Source: an uncultured Muribaculaceae bacterium (GTDB lineage: Bacteria; Bacteroidota; Bacteroidia; Bacteroidales; Muribaculaceae). From it: a stretch of 55,910 nucleotides of DNA. A program made the translations under genes and the position numbers. Numbering within the stretch: position 1 is the stretch's first letter; every line of letters begins with the position of its first letter. The notes under the pieces were generated by a model. The model was not told where the DNA came from, searched no databases, and was given only the letters and a program-made list of their open reading frames with translations. Below are positions 35,734 to 43,781 of the stretch, piece after piece. The stretch lies in the NCBI GenBank assembly GCA_910583795.1, contig CAJTZQ010000009.1, forward strand, positions 10,506 to 66,415, written 5' to 3'.

Positions 35734-36228
35734 TTAATTATTCTCTATTTCGTCCAACAATTTGTTTACAAGCTCAGTCTGAGCCTTATCGCTTTTAAGC
35801 TGGTTTCTAACCATCTTTTCAGCGATGTCAAGAGAGAACTTGCTTACTTCATCTCTGAACTGAAGTTCAGCTTCCTTGCGTGATTGTTCTATCGACACTT
35901 TGGCAGCATCCATTACTTTCTTCGCCTCTTCAGAAGCCTCCTTCTTAGCCTCTTCAATGATTTGCGATTTCATCTTTGCTGCATCACGCAAAATTTCAGC
36001 CTGCTGTTTACGTGCATCGTCAAGAAATTTCTGAGCGTCGGCACGTGCGGAGTCAAGCTGCGCTTTTGCCTCTTTGGCATATTCCACCCCTTTATCGATG
36101 GTGTCTGCGCGCTGCTCCATATTCTTGATTATTATCGGCCAACCCCACTTCGCCAAAACGAAGAACAGGATGATGAAGGCGATAAACATCCAGAATACCA
36201 AGCCTAATTCGGGCGTGAACAATTCCAT
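35734..36228 (-). CDS. atpF: ATP synthase F0 subunit b
   Basis: This is the peripheral stalk subunit, 164 residues. A single membrane helix (LVFWMFIAFIILFFVLAKWG, about residues 10-29) is followed by a long charged coiled coil rich in Ala, Lys and Glu up to the C-terminus. A single b gene is present, so the stalk is expected to be a homodimer. Confidence 0.95.
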   Translation of the reverse strand: MELFTPELGLVFWMFIAFIILFFVLAKWGWPIIIKNMEQRADTIDKGVEYAKEAKAQLDSARADAQKFLDDARKQQAEILRDAAKMKSQIIEEAKKEASEEAKKVMDAAKVSIEQSRKEAELQFRDEVSKFSLDIAEKMVRNQLKSDKAQTELVNKLLDEIENN

Positions 36229-36263
36229 TATGACAGAATTTTAAAGGTTGTGTCGAAATTTAA

Positions 36264-36509
36264 TTAGAGGAATAAAGCAAGTGCTGATACAATCACTGCG
36301 AAGAGAGCGACACCCTCAATAAGTGCTGCGATTACAATCATGTTAGAGCGAATGTCGCCGGATGCCTCTGGCTGACGTGCGATGGCTTCCATTGCTGAAG
36401 AACCGATATTGCCGATACCGATACCTGCTGCAATGGCTGCGATACCTGCGCCGATTGCTGCGCCAAGAGCTGCGAGAGGAGCAACTGCTGCTAAAATCAT
36501 TGATAACAT
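36264..36509 (-). CDS. atpE: ATP synthase F0 subunit c
   Basis: This is the proteolipid ring subunit, 81 residues, with two helices joined by the polar loop ARQPEASGD (residues 44-52). The ion-carrying carboxylate is E65 in AALIEGVALFAVIV. The position equivalent to the Na+-ligand Gln of sodium-type rings is a hydrophobic residue. The Ser/Thr that normally follows the carboxylate is Gly66. The ring is therefore read as proton-type, by inference. The gene lies between atpB and atpF as is usual. Confidence 0.96.
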   Translation of the reverse strand: MLSMILAAVAPLAALGAAIGAGIAAIAAGIGIGNIGSSAMEAIARQPEASGDIRSNMIVIAALIEGVALFAVIVSALALFL

Positions 36510-36561
36510 AATTCCAAATTTTTAAATTATTATTGTTTTATATATTTCTATTTTAACCATC

Positions 36562-37890
36562 TCAAGCTATCACACCTGATGCATCGTCTTTCTTCTCATC
36601 ATTGTCAGGATCAGGTAATATCTCATGATCCACATGTTCCTGATGTTTCTCATGATGTCCGTTATCCTGCGCCATGGCTATAAACAATGTTGCAAGAAGG
36701 GTAAAGACATATGCCTGGATAAAACTTACCAGAATATCAAGAGCGAGCATGAAAATCGAGAATATAATCGATATGACTACAGAACCTCCTGTGGCTGCGG
36801 CTCCGAATGCTGTGAAAATGAAGATCAACAACGTCAATGTGATGACGATCATATGTCCTCCCATCATATTGGCAAACAGACGGACACATAGTGCAGCCGG
36901 CTTTGTAAAAATACCGAAAATTTCAATACATTGCATAATCGGAAGTGGAAACTTTAAGAACAGAGGGACATCCGGCCAAAAAATTTCTTTCCAATAATGT
37001 TTTGTTGCTTTAATGTTTATGACAATAAACACCAACACTGCAAGGACAAGCGTGACAGCTATGTTGCCTGTTAGATTAGCTCCGCCCGGGAATATTACGA
37101 TCAATCCCACGAGGTTCATAACCAAAATAAAGAAGAAACATGTGAGAAGGAACGGAGCAAATTGCTTAGCCTTGTCATGAAGTGAAGATTTGATAACTCC
37201 GGTGTAGATAAAATCAATCAACATCTCCATGAATCCCATACCTTTACGTGGCGCTTTGAGACCCTTCTTTGCATACCATCTAACAACAGACATAACCATT
37301 GCAGTGACGATAATTGCAGCTATGAAAAGAGCGAGAACATTTTTCGTGATAGAAAAATCAAGCGGTCTGTATTCTTTAAAATACTGCCCGTCGACAAGCA
37401 CATAACCATCAATAATTCTATCAACGCCATACTCTCCCTCAGAAGCAATTTCAGATGCCGCTTTCAACACAGATTTATCATTATCGGATTCGACAGGAAA
37501 AATCTGTACAATCTTGTTGCTATGAGCGCTATAATGAGCCAGGACAAAACTATAGTTTTTCCCGTCTTTTTCTATATTAACAATCTGCGGTACCGCCTCA
37601 AGCTTGTTTTTCCCGGATTTAGGATCGATCTCTTCTTCCAGCTTCGTAAGTTTGGAAGAAGAAAAACAGATCCATTTCCCATCTTCTGCTCTGACAATTA
37701 CAGGAAGCGGGATACGGTATACATGACTGAAAGGCACCTCCCAGCCATATCCATCTCCAAGGTGATGGAACATAATCTCTTTGACATTGACGCCTTCTTC
37801 CTTATCCGGGCCGGATGCATTAACAGCAAACGGTGAAAAAAGAATCATGACGATCAATCCAAAAATTATAGATATTTTATTAGAGTTCAT
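36562..37890 (-). CDS. atpB: ATP synthase F0 subunit a, with long secreted N-terminal extension
   Basis: This is the stator subunit that forms the proton half-channels. It has 442 residues, far longer than the ~270 of E. coli. Residues 1-25 look like a signal peptide (IFGLIVMILFSPFAVNASG). About 155 residues of predicted periplasmic, beta-rich sequence follow before the first core membrane helix (NVLALFIAAIIVTAMVMSVV, near 183). The essential arginine is R337 in AALCVRLFANMMGGHM. The C-terminus is a His/Asp-rich tail (GHHEKHQEHVDHE). N-terminal extensions are known for Bacteroidota AtpB; their role is not known to me. No atpI-like gene lies between atpC and atpB. Confidence 0.94.
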   Translation of the reverse strand: MNSNKISIIFGLIVMILFSPFAVNASGPDKEEGVNVKEIMFHHLGDGYGWEVPFSHVYRIPLPVIVRAEDGKWICFSSSKLTKLEEEIDPKSGKNKLEAVPQIVNIEKDGKNYSFVLAHYSAHSNKIVQIFPVESDNDKSVLKAASEIASEGEYGVDRIIDGYVLVDGQYFKEYRPLDFSITKNVLALFIAAIIVTAMVMSVVRWYAKKGLKAPRKGMGFMEMLIDFIYTGVIKSSLHDKAKQFAPFLLTCFFFILVMNLVGLIVIFPGGANLTGNIAVTLVLAVLVFIVINIKATKHYWKEIFWPDVPLFLKFPLPIMQCIEIFGIFTKPAALCVRLFANMMGGHMIVITLTLLIFIFTAFGAAATGGSVVISIIFSIFMLALDILVSFIQAYVFTLLATLFIAMAQDNGHHEKHQEHVDHEILPDPDNDEKKDDASGVIA

Positions 37891-37928
37891 TCCTTGTTGG
37901 TTTAACCGTTTTATCTATTCCTGAAATG

Positions 37929-38165
37929 TCAATACACGCAAACAGACACAATGTTGTTATCAACATCCACCAGTCCTCCCTTGATGTCAACACTTATCTC
38001 TTCACCTGCCGGAGTTCGGTAAACCACAGAACCTGCATTTAGTACAGAGATCAGCGAGGCATGATTTTTCAGAACAGTAAATGATCCGAGAGCTCCCGGA
38101 AGAGTGACTGAATCTGCCTCTCCTTTAAAGAGAATTTCGCTTGGAGATATAATTTCAAGTGTCAT
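37929..38165 (-). CDS. atpC: ATP synthase F1 subunit epsilon, short form
   Basis: Only the N-terminal beta-sandwich is present, 78 residues: MTLEIISPSEILFKGEADSV, then GSFTVLKNHASLISVLNAGS. The C-terminal two-helix domain that inhibits ATP hydrolysis in other bacteria (total ~135 residues) is missing. The frame closes cleanly, and the short form is usual in Bacteroidales, so this is not a truncation error. It lies 38 nt after atpD and 38 nt before atpB. Confidence 0.93.
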   Translation of the reverse strand: MTLEIISPSEILFKGEADSVTLPGALGSFTVLKNHASLISVLNAGSVVYRTPAGEEISVDIKGGLVDVDNNIVSVCVY

Positions 38166-38203
38166 GACCTGGGATTTCGTAATTGAGTTCAGTTTCGTGT
38201 AAA

Positions 38204-39706
38204 TTATTTAACCTCTGCGAGAAGTTTCTTACCTTTGGCAATTGCCTCATCGATTGTGCCGACATTAAGGAACGCCTGTTCAGGATATTCATCCATTTCT
38301 CCCGAGAGAATCATCTTGAAACCGCGTATAGTTTCTGCAAGAGGCACCATCACGCCCGGCAAACCGGTGAACTGTTCTGCCACATTGAACGGCTGAGATA
38401 GGAAACGCTGAGCCCTTCTTGCGCGTGCAACGACGAGCTTATCCTCATCTGAAAGTTCGTCAACACCGAGAATGGCTATTATATCCTGCAAGTCATTATA
38501 TTTCTGCAAAAGTTGTTTTACGGCTTGAGCTGTATTATAATGTTCCTCTCCGATAATATTCGGATCAAGAATTCTCGATGTGGAATCAAGAGGATCCACC
38601 GCAGGATAGATACCGAGCTCAGCAATCTTACGACTCAACACGGTTGTAGCATCAAGGAAGTTAAAAGTGGTAGCCGGAGCAGGGTCGGTCAAGTCATCGG
38701 CAGGCACATAAATTGCTTGAACCGATGTGATACTACCCTGTTTGGTAGATGTAATTCTCTCTTGAAGCATACCCATCTCAGATGCAAGTGTAGGCTGATA
38801 ACCCACTGCAGACGGCATACGACCAAGCAAAGCAGATACCTCTGAACCTGCCTGAGTGAAACGGAATATATTATCAATAAAAAGGAGTATTTCCTTTCCG
38901 CCGCCATCATTATCGCGGAACTGTTCTGCTACAGTCAGTCCGGACAACGCAACACGAAGACGTGCACCCGGCGGTTCATTCATCTGTCCGAACACAAGGG
39001 TGGCTTGAGAATTGTTGACTTCCTTCATATCTACATCATGAAGGTTCCATTCCCCTTTCTCCATACCCTCTTTGAACTTATCGCCATACTTTATGACGCC
39101 ACTTTCAATCATCTCACGAAGAAGGTCGTTACCTTCACGGGTGCGTTCCCCAACTCCTGTGAAAACTGAAAATCCGTTGTGACCTTTTGCAATGTTGTTG
39201 ATAAGCTCCATGATGAGCACTGTCTTACCCACGCCGGCACCGCCGAAAAGACCAATCTTACCACCTTTGGAATAAGGTTCAAGAAGGTCAATGACTTTGA
39301 TGCCGGTGTAGAGCACTTCGGTTGAGATCGCAAGATCATCGAATGCCGGTGCCGGCTGGTGGATGCCACGCAAATTGTCTCTATTAATAGAAGCAAGTCG
39401 GTCAATAGGCTCACCAATGACATTCAGGAGTCTACCCTTAACCTGATTTCCTGTAGGGACTGCTATTGGACGACCAAGGTCTTCCACCTTAACTCCACGG
39501 CGAACACCGTCGGTACTCTCCATTGCAACGCATCTCACGGTGTCTTCTCCAATGTGTTGCTCAACCTCGAGGATCAATATCTCCCCGTTGTCTCGCTCCA
39601 CCTTCAAGGCATTATAGATTGGAGGAATATTTTCCTTACCACCTTCAAAAGAGACGTCGATCACCGGACCGATCACCTGAGTCACTGTTCCGAAATTAGC
39701 GCTCAT
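38204..39706 (-). CDS. atpD: ATP synthase F1 subunit beta
   Basis: This is the catalytic subunit of F1, 500 residues. The P-loop is GGAGVGKTVLIMELINNIAK, the catalytic Glu is in GVGERTREGNDLLREM, and the Walker B region is EILLFIDNIFRFTQAGSEVS, followed by ALLGRMPSAVGYQPTLASEM (the family signature). It is first of the eight atp genes and begins 49 nt after the nuoH stop. That gap has no TAnnTTTG box on the minus strand, so there is no visible separate promoter. Confidence 0.98.
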   Translation of the reverse strand: MSANFGTVTQVIGPVIDVSFEGGKENIPPIYNALKVERDNGEILILEVEQHIGEDTVRCVAMESTDGVRRGVKVEDLGRPIAVPTGNQVKGRLLNVIGEPIDRLASINRDNLRGIHQPAPAFDDLAISTEVLYTGIKVIDLLEPYSKGGKIGLFGGAGVGKTVLIMELINNIAKGHNGFSVFTGVGERTREGNDLLREMIESGVIKYGDKFKEGMEKGEWNLHDVDMKEVNNSQATLVFGQMNEPPGARLRVALSGLTVAEQFRDNDGGGKEILLFIDNIFRFTQAGSEVSALLGRMPSAVGYQPTLASEMGMLQERITSTKQGSITSVQAIYVPADDLTDPAPATTFNFLDATTVLSRKIAELGIYPAVDPLDSTSRILDPNIIGEEHYNTAQAVKQLLQKYNDLQDIIAILGVDELSDEDKLVVARARRAQRFLSQPFNVAEQFTGLPGVMVPLAETIRGFKMILSGEMDEYPEQAFLNVGTIDEAIAKGKKLLAEVK

Positions 39707-39755
39707 ATTCTATTTATTAAATAATGTGTTTTCTTAATATTACAATACTTCTATC

Positions 39756-40832
39756 TTAGAAATGCCATCCGAGAGCCACAAACACTGCCATCAATACAAG
39801 ATTGGCAAGAGAAAGAGGCATAAGATATTTCCACTCGAACGAGAGCATCTGGTCGATTCTGACACGAGGGAAAGTCCACTTAAACCAGATAATCACATAG
39901 GAGACAAAGAAGCTTTTCCCTAAGAACCATACCACTGAAGGAATATAGTTCATAACGTTGTTAAATCCGTCCCATCCGGGGATATGCAAGGGCATCCACC
40001 CTCCCAGGAACATCAGCGATGCAATACCGGAAACAATGAACAGATTCAAATATTCTGCAAGATAGAAGAAGCCGAAATGAATACCTGAGTACTCTGTATG
40101 ATAACCGGCTGTCAACTCATGTTCTGCCTCAGGAAGGTCGAACGGACCACGATTTGTTTCAGCAGTCGCCGCTACGATATAAATGAGGAAAGCTATGATG
40201 GCAGGGATATGTCCACGGAAAATAAACCACGCCTTATCCTGTGCCCATACAAGCTCGTTTATATTCATAGTTCCTGCAAAAACAATAATTGTGATGATTG
40301 CAAGGCCGAGTGATATCTCATAGCTTATCATCTGTGCTCCGCTTCGCATCGCACCAATTAATGTATATTTGTTGTTTGAAGCCCAACCGGCAAGAAGGAT
40401 ACCCAAAACTCCCACAGAAGAAACAGCAAGAATGAAGAATATGCCTATATTATAATTGATGATCTGCAAGCCGTTGCCCCAAGGGAGACAAGCAAGCATC
40501 ACCACAGATGAAGTTATCACCAGATAAGGTGCAAGCTTGAAAAGGAAACGATCCGTGTCTTTAAGACTGATAAGTTCCTTGATGAGGATCTTAAACATGT
40601 CGGCAAAGACTTGTAGCAAGCCCCATTTACCTACACGCATAGGTCCGAGTCGACACTGGAACCATGCGCACAGTTTACGCTCGTAGAGAATGTAGAAAAG
40701 GGCGAGCACCGTATATGTGAGCAGCACCAGCACGGCAATGATGACACATTCAACCAAAACAGTTGCCCATTCAGGAAGAAAGCCCATCAAAAATTTATTA
40801 AACTCGCTGGTCCATATTCCGAAATTAAACAT
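39756..40832 (-). CDS. nuoH: Complex I subunit H (quinone-site membrane subunit)
   Basis: NuoH anchors the peripheral arm and forms part of the quinone cavity. The 358-residue protein has about eight membrane helices. The conserved loops ERKLCAWFQCRLGPMRVGKW and AETNRGPFDLPEAEHELTAG (quinone loop with its acidic cluster) are intact. It is the last nuo gene before the atp insertion. The next nuo gene, nuoI, is 7.2 kb away on the same strand. Confidence 0.97.
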   Translation of the reverse strand: MFNFGIWTSEFNKFLMGFLPEWATVLVECVIIAVLVLLTYTVLALFYILYERKLCAWFQCRLGPMRVGKWGLLQVFADMFKILIKELISLKDTDRFLFKLAPYLVITSSVVMLACLPWGNGLQIINYNIGIFFILAVSSVGVLGILLAGWASNNKYTLIGAMRSGAQMISYEISLGLAIITIIVFAGTMNINELVWAQDKAWFIFRGHIPAIIAFLIYIVAATAETNRGPFDLPEAEHELTAGYHTEYSGIHFGFFYLAEYLNLFIVSGIASLMFLGGWMPLHIPGWDGFNNVMNYIPSVVWFLGKSFFVSYVIIWFKWTFPRVRIDQMLSFEWKYLMPLSLANLVLMAVFVALGWHF

Positions 40833-40887
40833 AATATTTTATTGAAAATCGTTTGCGGGTTATGTTTATTAGTCGCTATTAATATTC

Positions 40888-42519
40888 TTATCTATCGATA
40901 TCTGGAATCACAAAGTCAAGTGCGGCACCGATTGTGATAAGGTCGGCAATCATATATCCCGAACATGTGAGATCCATAACTCCAACCAAATTGAAACATG
41001 GGCTCTGGAAATGCACACGATAAGGATTCTTTTCACCGGTAGATTCGATATAGACACCGAAGGTGCCACGGCTTGCCTCCACCTGCTGATACCAGCTTCC
41101 TACAGGAAGTTTAATCACTTTGGGAACTTGTGCACGAATATCACCCTCAGGAATACGGTCTACAAGTTGTTCAAGAATTCTGCAGCTTTGCTCAATTTCT
41201 TTCATTCTGACCATATAGCGAGAATAAGAATCACAGCCATCTCCAAGAACTTCATCAAACTCAACCTCGGAATAAACTGCATATGGATGCTTTTTACGGC
41301 AATCACAACTCCAGTTGGAACCTCTTCCGCTGGGACCGGTTATTGCATAGTTGATAGCATCTTCTTTTGAAAGATGACCTACTTTCTTAAGACGGTTCTT
41401 TGCAATAAGGTTACCGCTAAATACTTTATGATATTCTTTCAGACGTGACGGCATAATGTTTATGAGCTCTTTAACATCCTTTACGAAGTCGGGATGCAGG
41501 TCAGCAATCACACCGCCAATCACATTATAATTCATTGACATGCGAGCACCGCAAGTTTTCTCGAATATATCAAGAATCATTTCACGCTCACGAAAACCAT
41601 AGAAGAATGCAGTAGTTGCGCCGAGGTCCATTGCCGTACATCCAAAAGAAAGCAGATGGCTTGATATACGCATAAGCTCATCCATCATCACTCGGATAAC
41701 CTGAGCTCTACGAGGCACTTCAAGACCCATAGCCTTCTCAATACACATGCAAAGACAATGGCGGTTCTGATGAGCCGACATATAGTCCATACGGTCTGTG
41801 AAATGAAGGATCTGAGGATAAGTAAGCCCCTCGCTCAATTTTTCTATACCACGATGAATATAGCCTGAAACAACATCCACCTTCTTCACAGTTTCTCCAT
41901 CTACAGAAGCGCGGAAACGCATCACTCCATGGGTGGACGGGTGCTGAGGCCCTATATTCACCACATATTCATCTTCCTCAAAGACTTTTCCGGGAACCGC
42001 TTTAACATTTCCGTTCTCATCTTCTACGTAACTTACAGTATCATCCTCGTTCTTTTCATCTTCCGTTGGAATAGGATTCAACTTGGGGTCTGCATCATAA
42101 TCCTTTCTCAAGGGATGCCCTTTCCAATCATTACGAAGGAAGAAGCGACGCATGTCAGGGTGGTTGATGAATTTGATTCCGTAGAAATCATATACTTCTC
42201 TCTCCTGGAAGTTTGCTACTTTCCAAAGATCGCATACGCTATGTATCATCGGGTTCTCACGATCGGCGACTGCAACCTTCACGGATATAACATCCCAATT
42301 GCGGGAAGTTGAAGTAAGGTAATAGACCACTCCGAGTGAATCCTTCCAATCCATGCCCACAACTGCAGAGAGGACATCAAACTCAAGTCCTTTAGTTTCC
42401 TTGAGTGCCTTAGCAAATCCATGCCAATCCTTCTCATCTACTGTGACCATGAGGGTGTCACCTTCAGTGAAGGTTGCAGAAGGAAGAATTCGGCTGATTA
42501 TTTCTTTTATTTCGCTCAT
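40888..42519 (-). CDS. nuoCD: Complex I fused subunit CD
   Basis: NuoC (30-kDa type) and NuoD (49-kDa type) are fused in a 543-residue protein, both parts of the connecting module at the quinone site. The C part covers about residues 1-140 and includes EREVYDFYGIKFINHPDMRR. An acidic linker follows (TEDEKNEDDTVSYVEDENGN). The D part starts at EYVVNIGPQHPSTHGVMRFR, carrying the conserved quinone-site His. It continues with GYIHRGIEKLSEG, MDYMSAHQNRHCLCMCIEKA and the C-terminal DLITIGAALDFVIPDIDR. The fusion is usual in this phylum. Confidence 0.96.
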   Translation of the reverse strand: MSEIKEIISRILPSATFTEGDTLMVTVDEKDWHGFAKALKETKGLEFDVLSAVVGMDWKDSLGVVYYLTSTSRNWDVISVKVAVADRENPMIHSVCDLWKVANFQEREVYDFYGIKFINHPDMRRFFLRNDWKGHPLRKDYDADPKLNPIPTEDEKNEDDTVSYVEDENGNVKAVPGKVFEEDEYVVNIGPQHPSTHGVMRFRASVDGETVKKVDVVSGYIHRGIEKLSEGLTYPQILHFTDRMDYMSAHQNRHCLCMCIEKAMGLEVPRRAQVIRVMMDELMRISSHLLSFGCTAMDLGATTAFFYGFREREMILDIFEKTCGARMSMNYNVIGGVIADLHPDFVKDVKELINIMPSRLKEYHKVFSGNLIAKNRLKKVGHLSKEDAINYAITGPSGRGSNWSCDCRKKHPYAVYSEVEFDEVLGDGCDSYSRYMVRMKEIEQSCRILEQLVDRIPEGDIRAQVPKVIKLPVGSWYQQVEASRGTFGVYIESTGEKNPYRVHFQSPCFNLVGVMDLTCSGYMIADLITIGAALDFVIPDIDR

Positions 42520-42560
42520 GTTGTCTCTTGATTCGAATACTTTATACTCTCAGAGGCTCA

Positions 42561-43172
42561 TCAGCCGATGCGGCCTTCCTCTTCGGGATGTTTTTCAAAA
42601 AACTCAGCAATTTTCTCTTTACGGTTTACACCGCCAAAGAATTTTTGCACCTTTATTTTACGTTGTAGCTGCATCAATCCGTAGAAGAATGCTTCCGGAC
42701 GTGGAGGACAGCCGGGGATGTAGACATCCACAGGGAGGATCTTATCGACACCGGGCACAACGCAATACGAATTTTTAAACGGACCGCCGGAAACAGCGCA
42801 ACCGCCACATGCAATCACATATTTAGGCTCTGCAAGCTGCTCATATAAACGACGAAGCACAGGAGCCATCCTATGTACTATAGTGCCCTGTACCATTATA
42901 TAGTCTGCCTGACGTGGTGAATTTCTTGCCACTTCAAAACCAAAACGAGCCATATCGTAACGAGCAGCTCCGAGACTCATAAACTCAATGGCACAGCAAC
43001 TTGTGCCAAAACAAAGAGGCCACAAAGAATTGGCGATACCCCAGTTGATCAATTGATCAAACTTGCCGACCATCACATTGGCTCCGGTAGCATTGAGCTC
43101 CTCGACAAGCTTGTCGATATATTCATTGTCTTTGAAGTCCTCATGCTTTATGCTTTTGATTTTCACTTCCAT
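42561..43172 (-). CDS. nuoB: Complex I subunit B (cluster N2)
   Basis: NuoB carries the terminal [4Fe-4S] cluster N2. The ligand cysteines are visible in CFGTSCCAIEFMSLGAARYD, the ACGGCAVSGG segment and VYIPGCPPRPEAFFYGLMQL. I start at the ATG at 43172 (MEVKIKSIKHEDF, 203 residues). This overlaps the end of nuoA by 10 nt; the longer frame to 43241 would read through nuoA coding sequence. It is followed by nuoCD. Confidence 0.96.
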   Translation of the reverse strand: MEVKIKSIKHEDFKDNEYIDKLVEELNATGANVMVGKFDQLINWGIANSLWPLCFGTSCCAIEFMSLGAARYDMARFGFEVARNSPRQADYIMVQGTIVHRMAPVLRRLYEQLAEPKYVIACGGCAVSGGPFKNSYCVVPGVDKILPVDVYIPGCPPRPEAFFYGLMQLQRKIKVQKFFGGVNRKEKIAEFFEKHPEEEGRIG

Positions 43173-43534
43173 GACAACGCTCCTTTCCGCCAGGCGTATG
43201 CCAAGCCCATTATGAGGACAAACATGAAAATGCCGATGCAAAGGAGACCTTGCGGACCAAGGCTACGCATCACTACCGACCATGGATAGAGAAAAACTGT
43301 CTCCACATCGAAAATGAGGAACAGGATTGCAAAGATGTAATATCCTGCCTTAAATTGAATCATTGATTCACCTCTGGTAGGGATACCACACTCATACGGC
43401 TCCGATTTCTTGACAGAATACGATTTCGGAGAAATCAATTTCGCTATCAACAAAGCAGCAAACACCAAGCCAATGCCCGTCAAAGTAGCGGTCACAGCAA
43501 GTGCGTTGTTGCTTATCTCCAACAAAAGATTCAT
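43163..43534 (-). CDS. nuoA: Complex I subunit A
   Basis: This is the first gene of the block, 123 residues, with three membrane helices. The TM1-TM2 loop KSEPYECGIPTRGESMIQFK contains the conserved Cys that reports active/deactive state in mitochondria. YYIFAILFLIFDVETVFLYP is the conserved acidic second helix. Its 3' end overlaps the nuoB start. The promoter element is at 43608-43615. Confidence 0.96.
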   Translation of the reverse strand: MNLLLEISNNALAVTATLTGIGLVFAALLIAKLISPKSYSVKKSEPYECGIPTRGESMIQFKAGYYIFAILFLIFDVETVFLYPWSVVMRSLGPQGLLCIGIFMFVLIMGLAYAWRKGALSWK

Positions 43535-43607
43535 ATAATCGTCTTAATTTTAAAGATTTAGTCTTTCATTTGGTCTCGGGCGAGTTTTTCCTGCCCTCTT
43601 TTCTCTG

Positions 43608-43615
43608 CAAAGATA
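43608..43615 (-). promoter_or_regulatory. Minus-7 promoter element of the nuo-atp cluster
   Basis: TATCTTTG on the minus strand matches the TAnnTTTG consensus and lies 74 nt upstream of the nuoA ATG. The -33 region at 19-21 nt distance is not a clear TTTG, so the match is partial. It is the only good -7 box upstream of nuoA. Confidence 0.5.
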
Positions 43616-43687
43616 CTAAAAATTACAAATGAATGAAACTTTTATTGCACATTATTTTTTAATAAATGCAATTTATGTATTAATTGA

Positions 43688-43721
43688 AAAGAGAGGAAGA
43701 CAATTATGCCCTCCTCTCTTT
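43688..43721 (-). terminator. Terminator of the receptor-lipoprotein pair
   Basis: A 10-bp perfect stem (AAAGAGAGGA, 43688-43697, with TCCTCTCTTT, 43712-43721) has a 14-nt loop and a T-rich end on the minus strand. It lies 61 nt after the lipoprotein stop and upstream of the nuoA promoter, so it insulates the nuo-atp cluster. Confidence 0.7.
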
Positions 43722-43781
43722 ATAGGTTTGATTTGTTTTAAATTTTAGATTTCGGCAGTGCTACTGATTCAATGATTCAGA

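Noticed and set aside
36264..36509. Sodium-type ATP synthase c ring
   Set aside because: The Gln ligand position in helix 1 and the Ser/Thr after the key Glu are both absent, so a proton-type ring is more likely.
43173..43241. Longer nuoB frame
   Set aside because: It would overlap most of the nuoA C-terminus; the ATG at 43172 gives the standard N-terminus with a 10-nt overlap.
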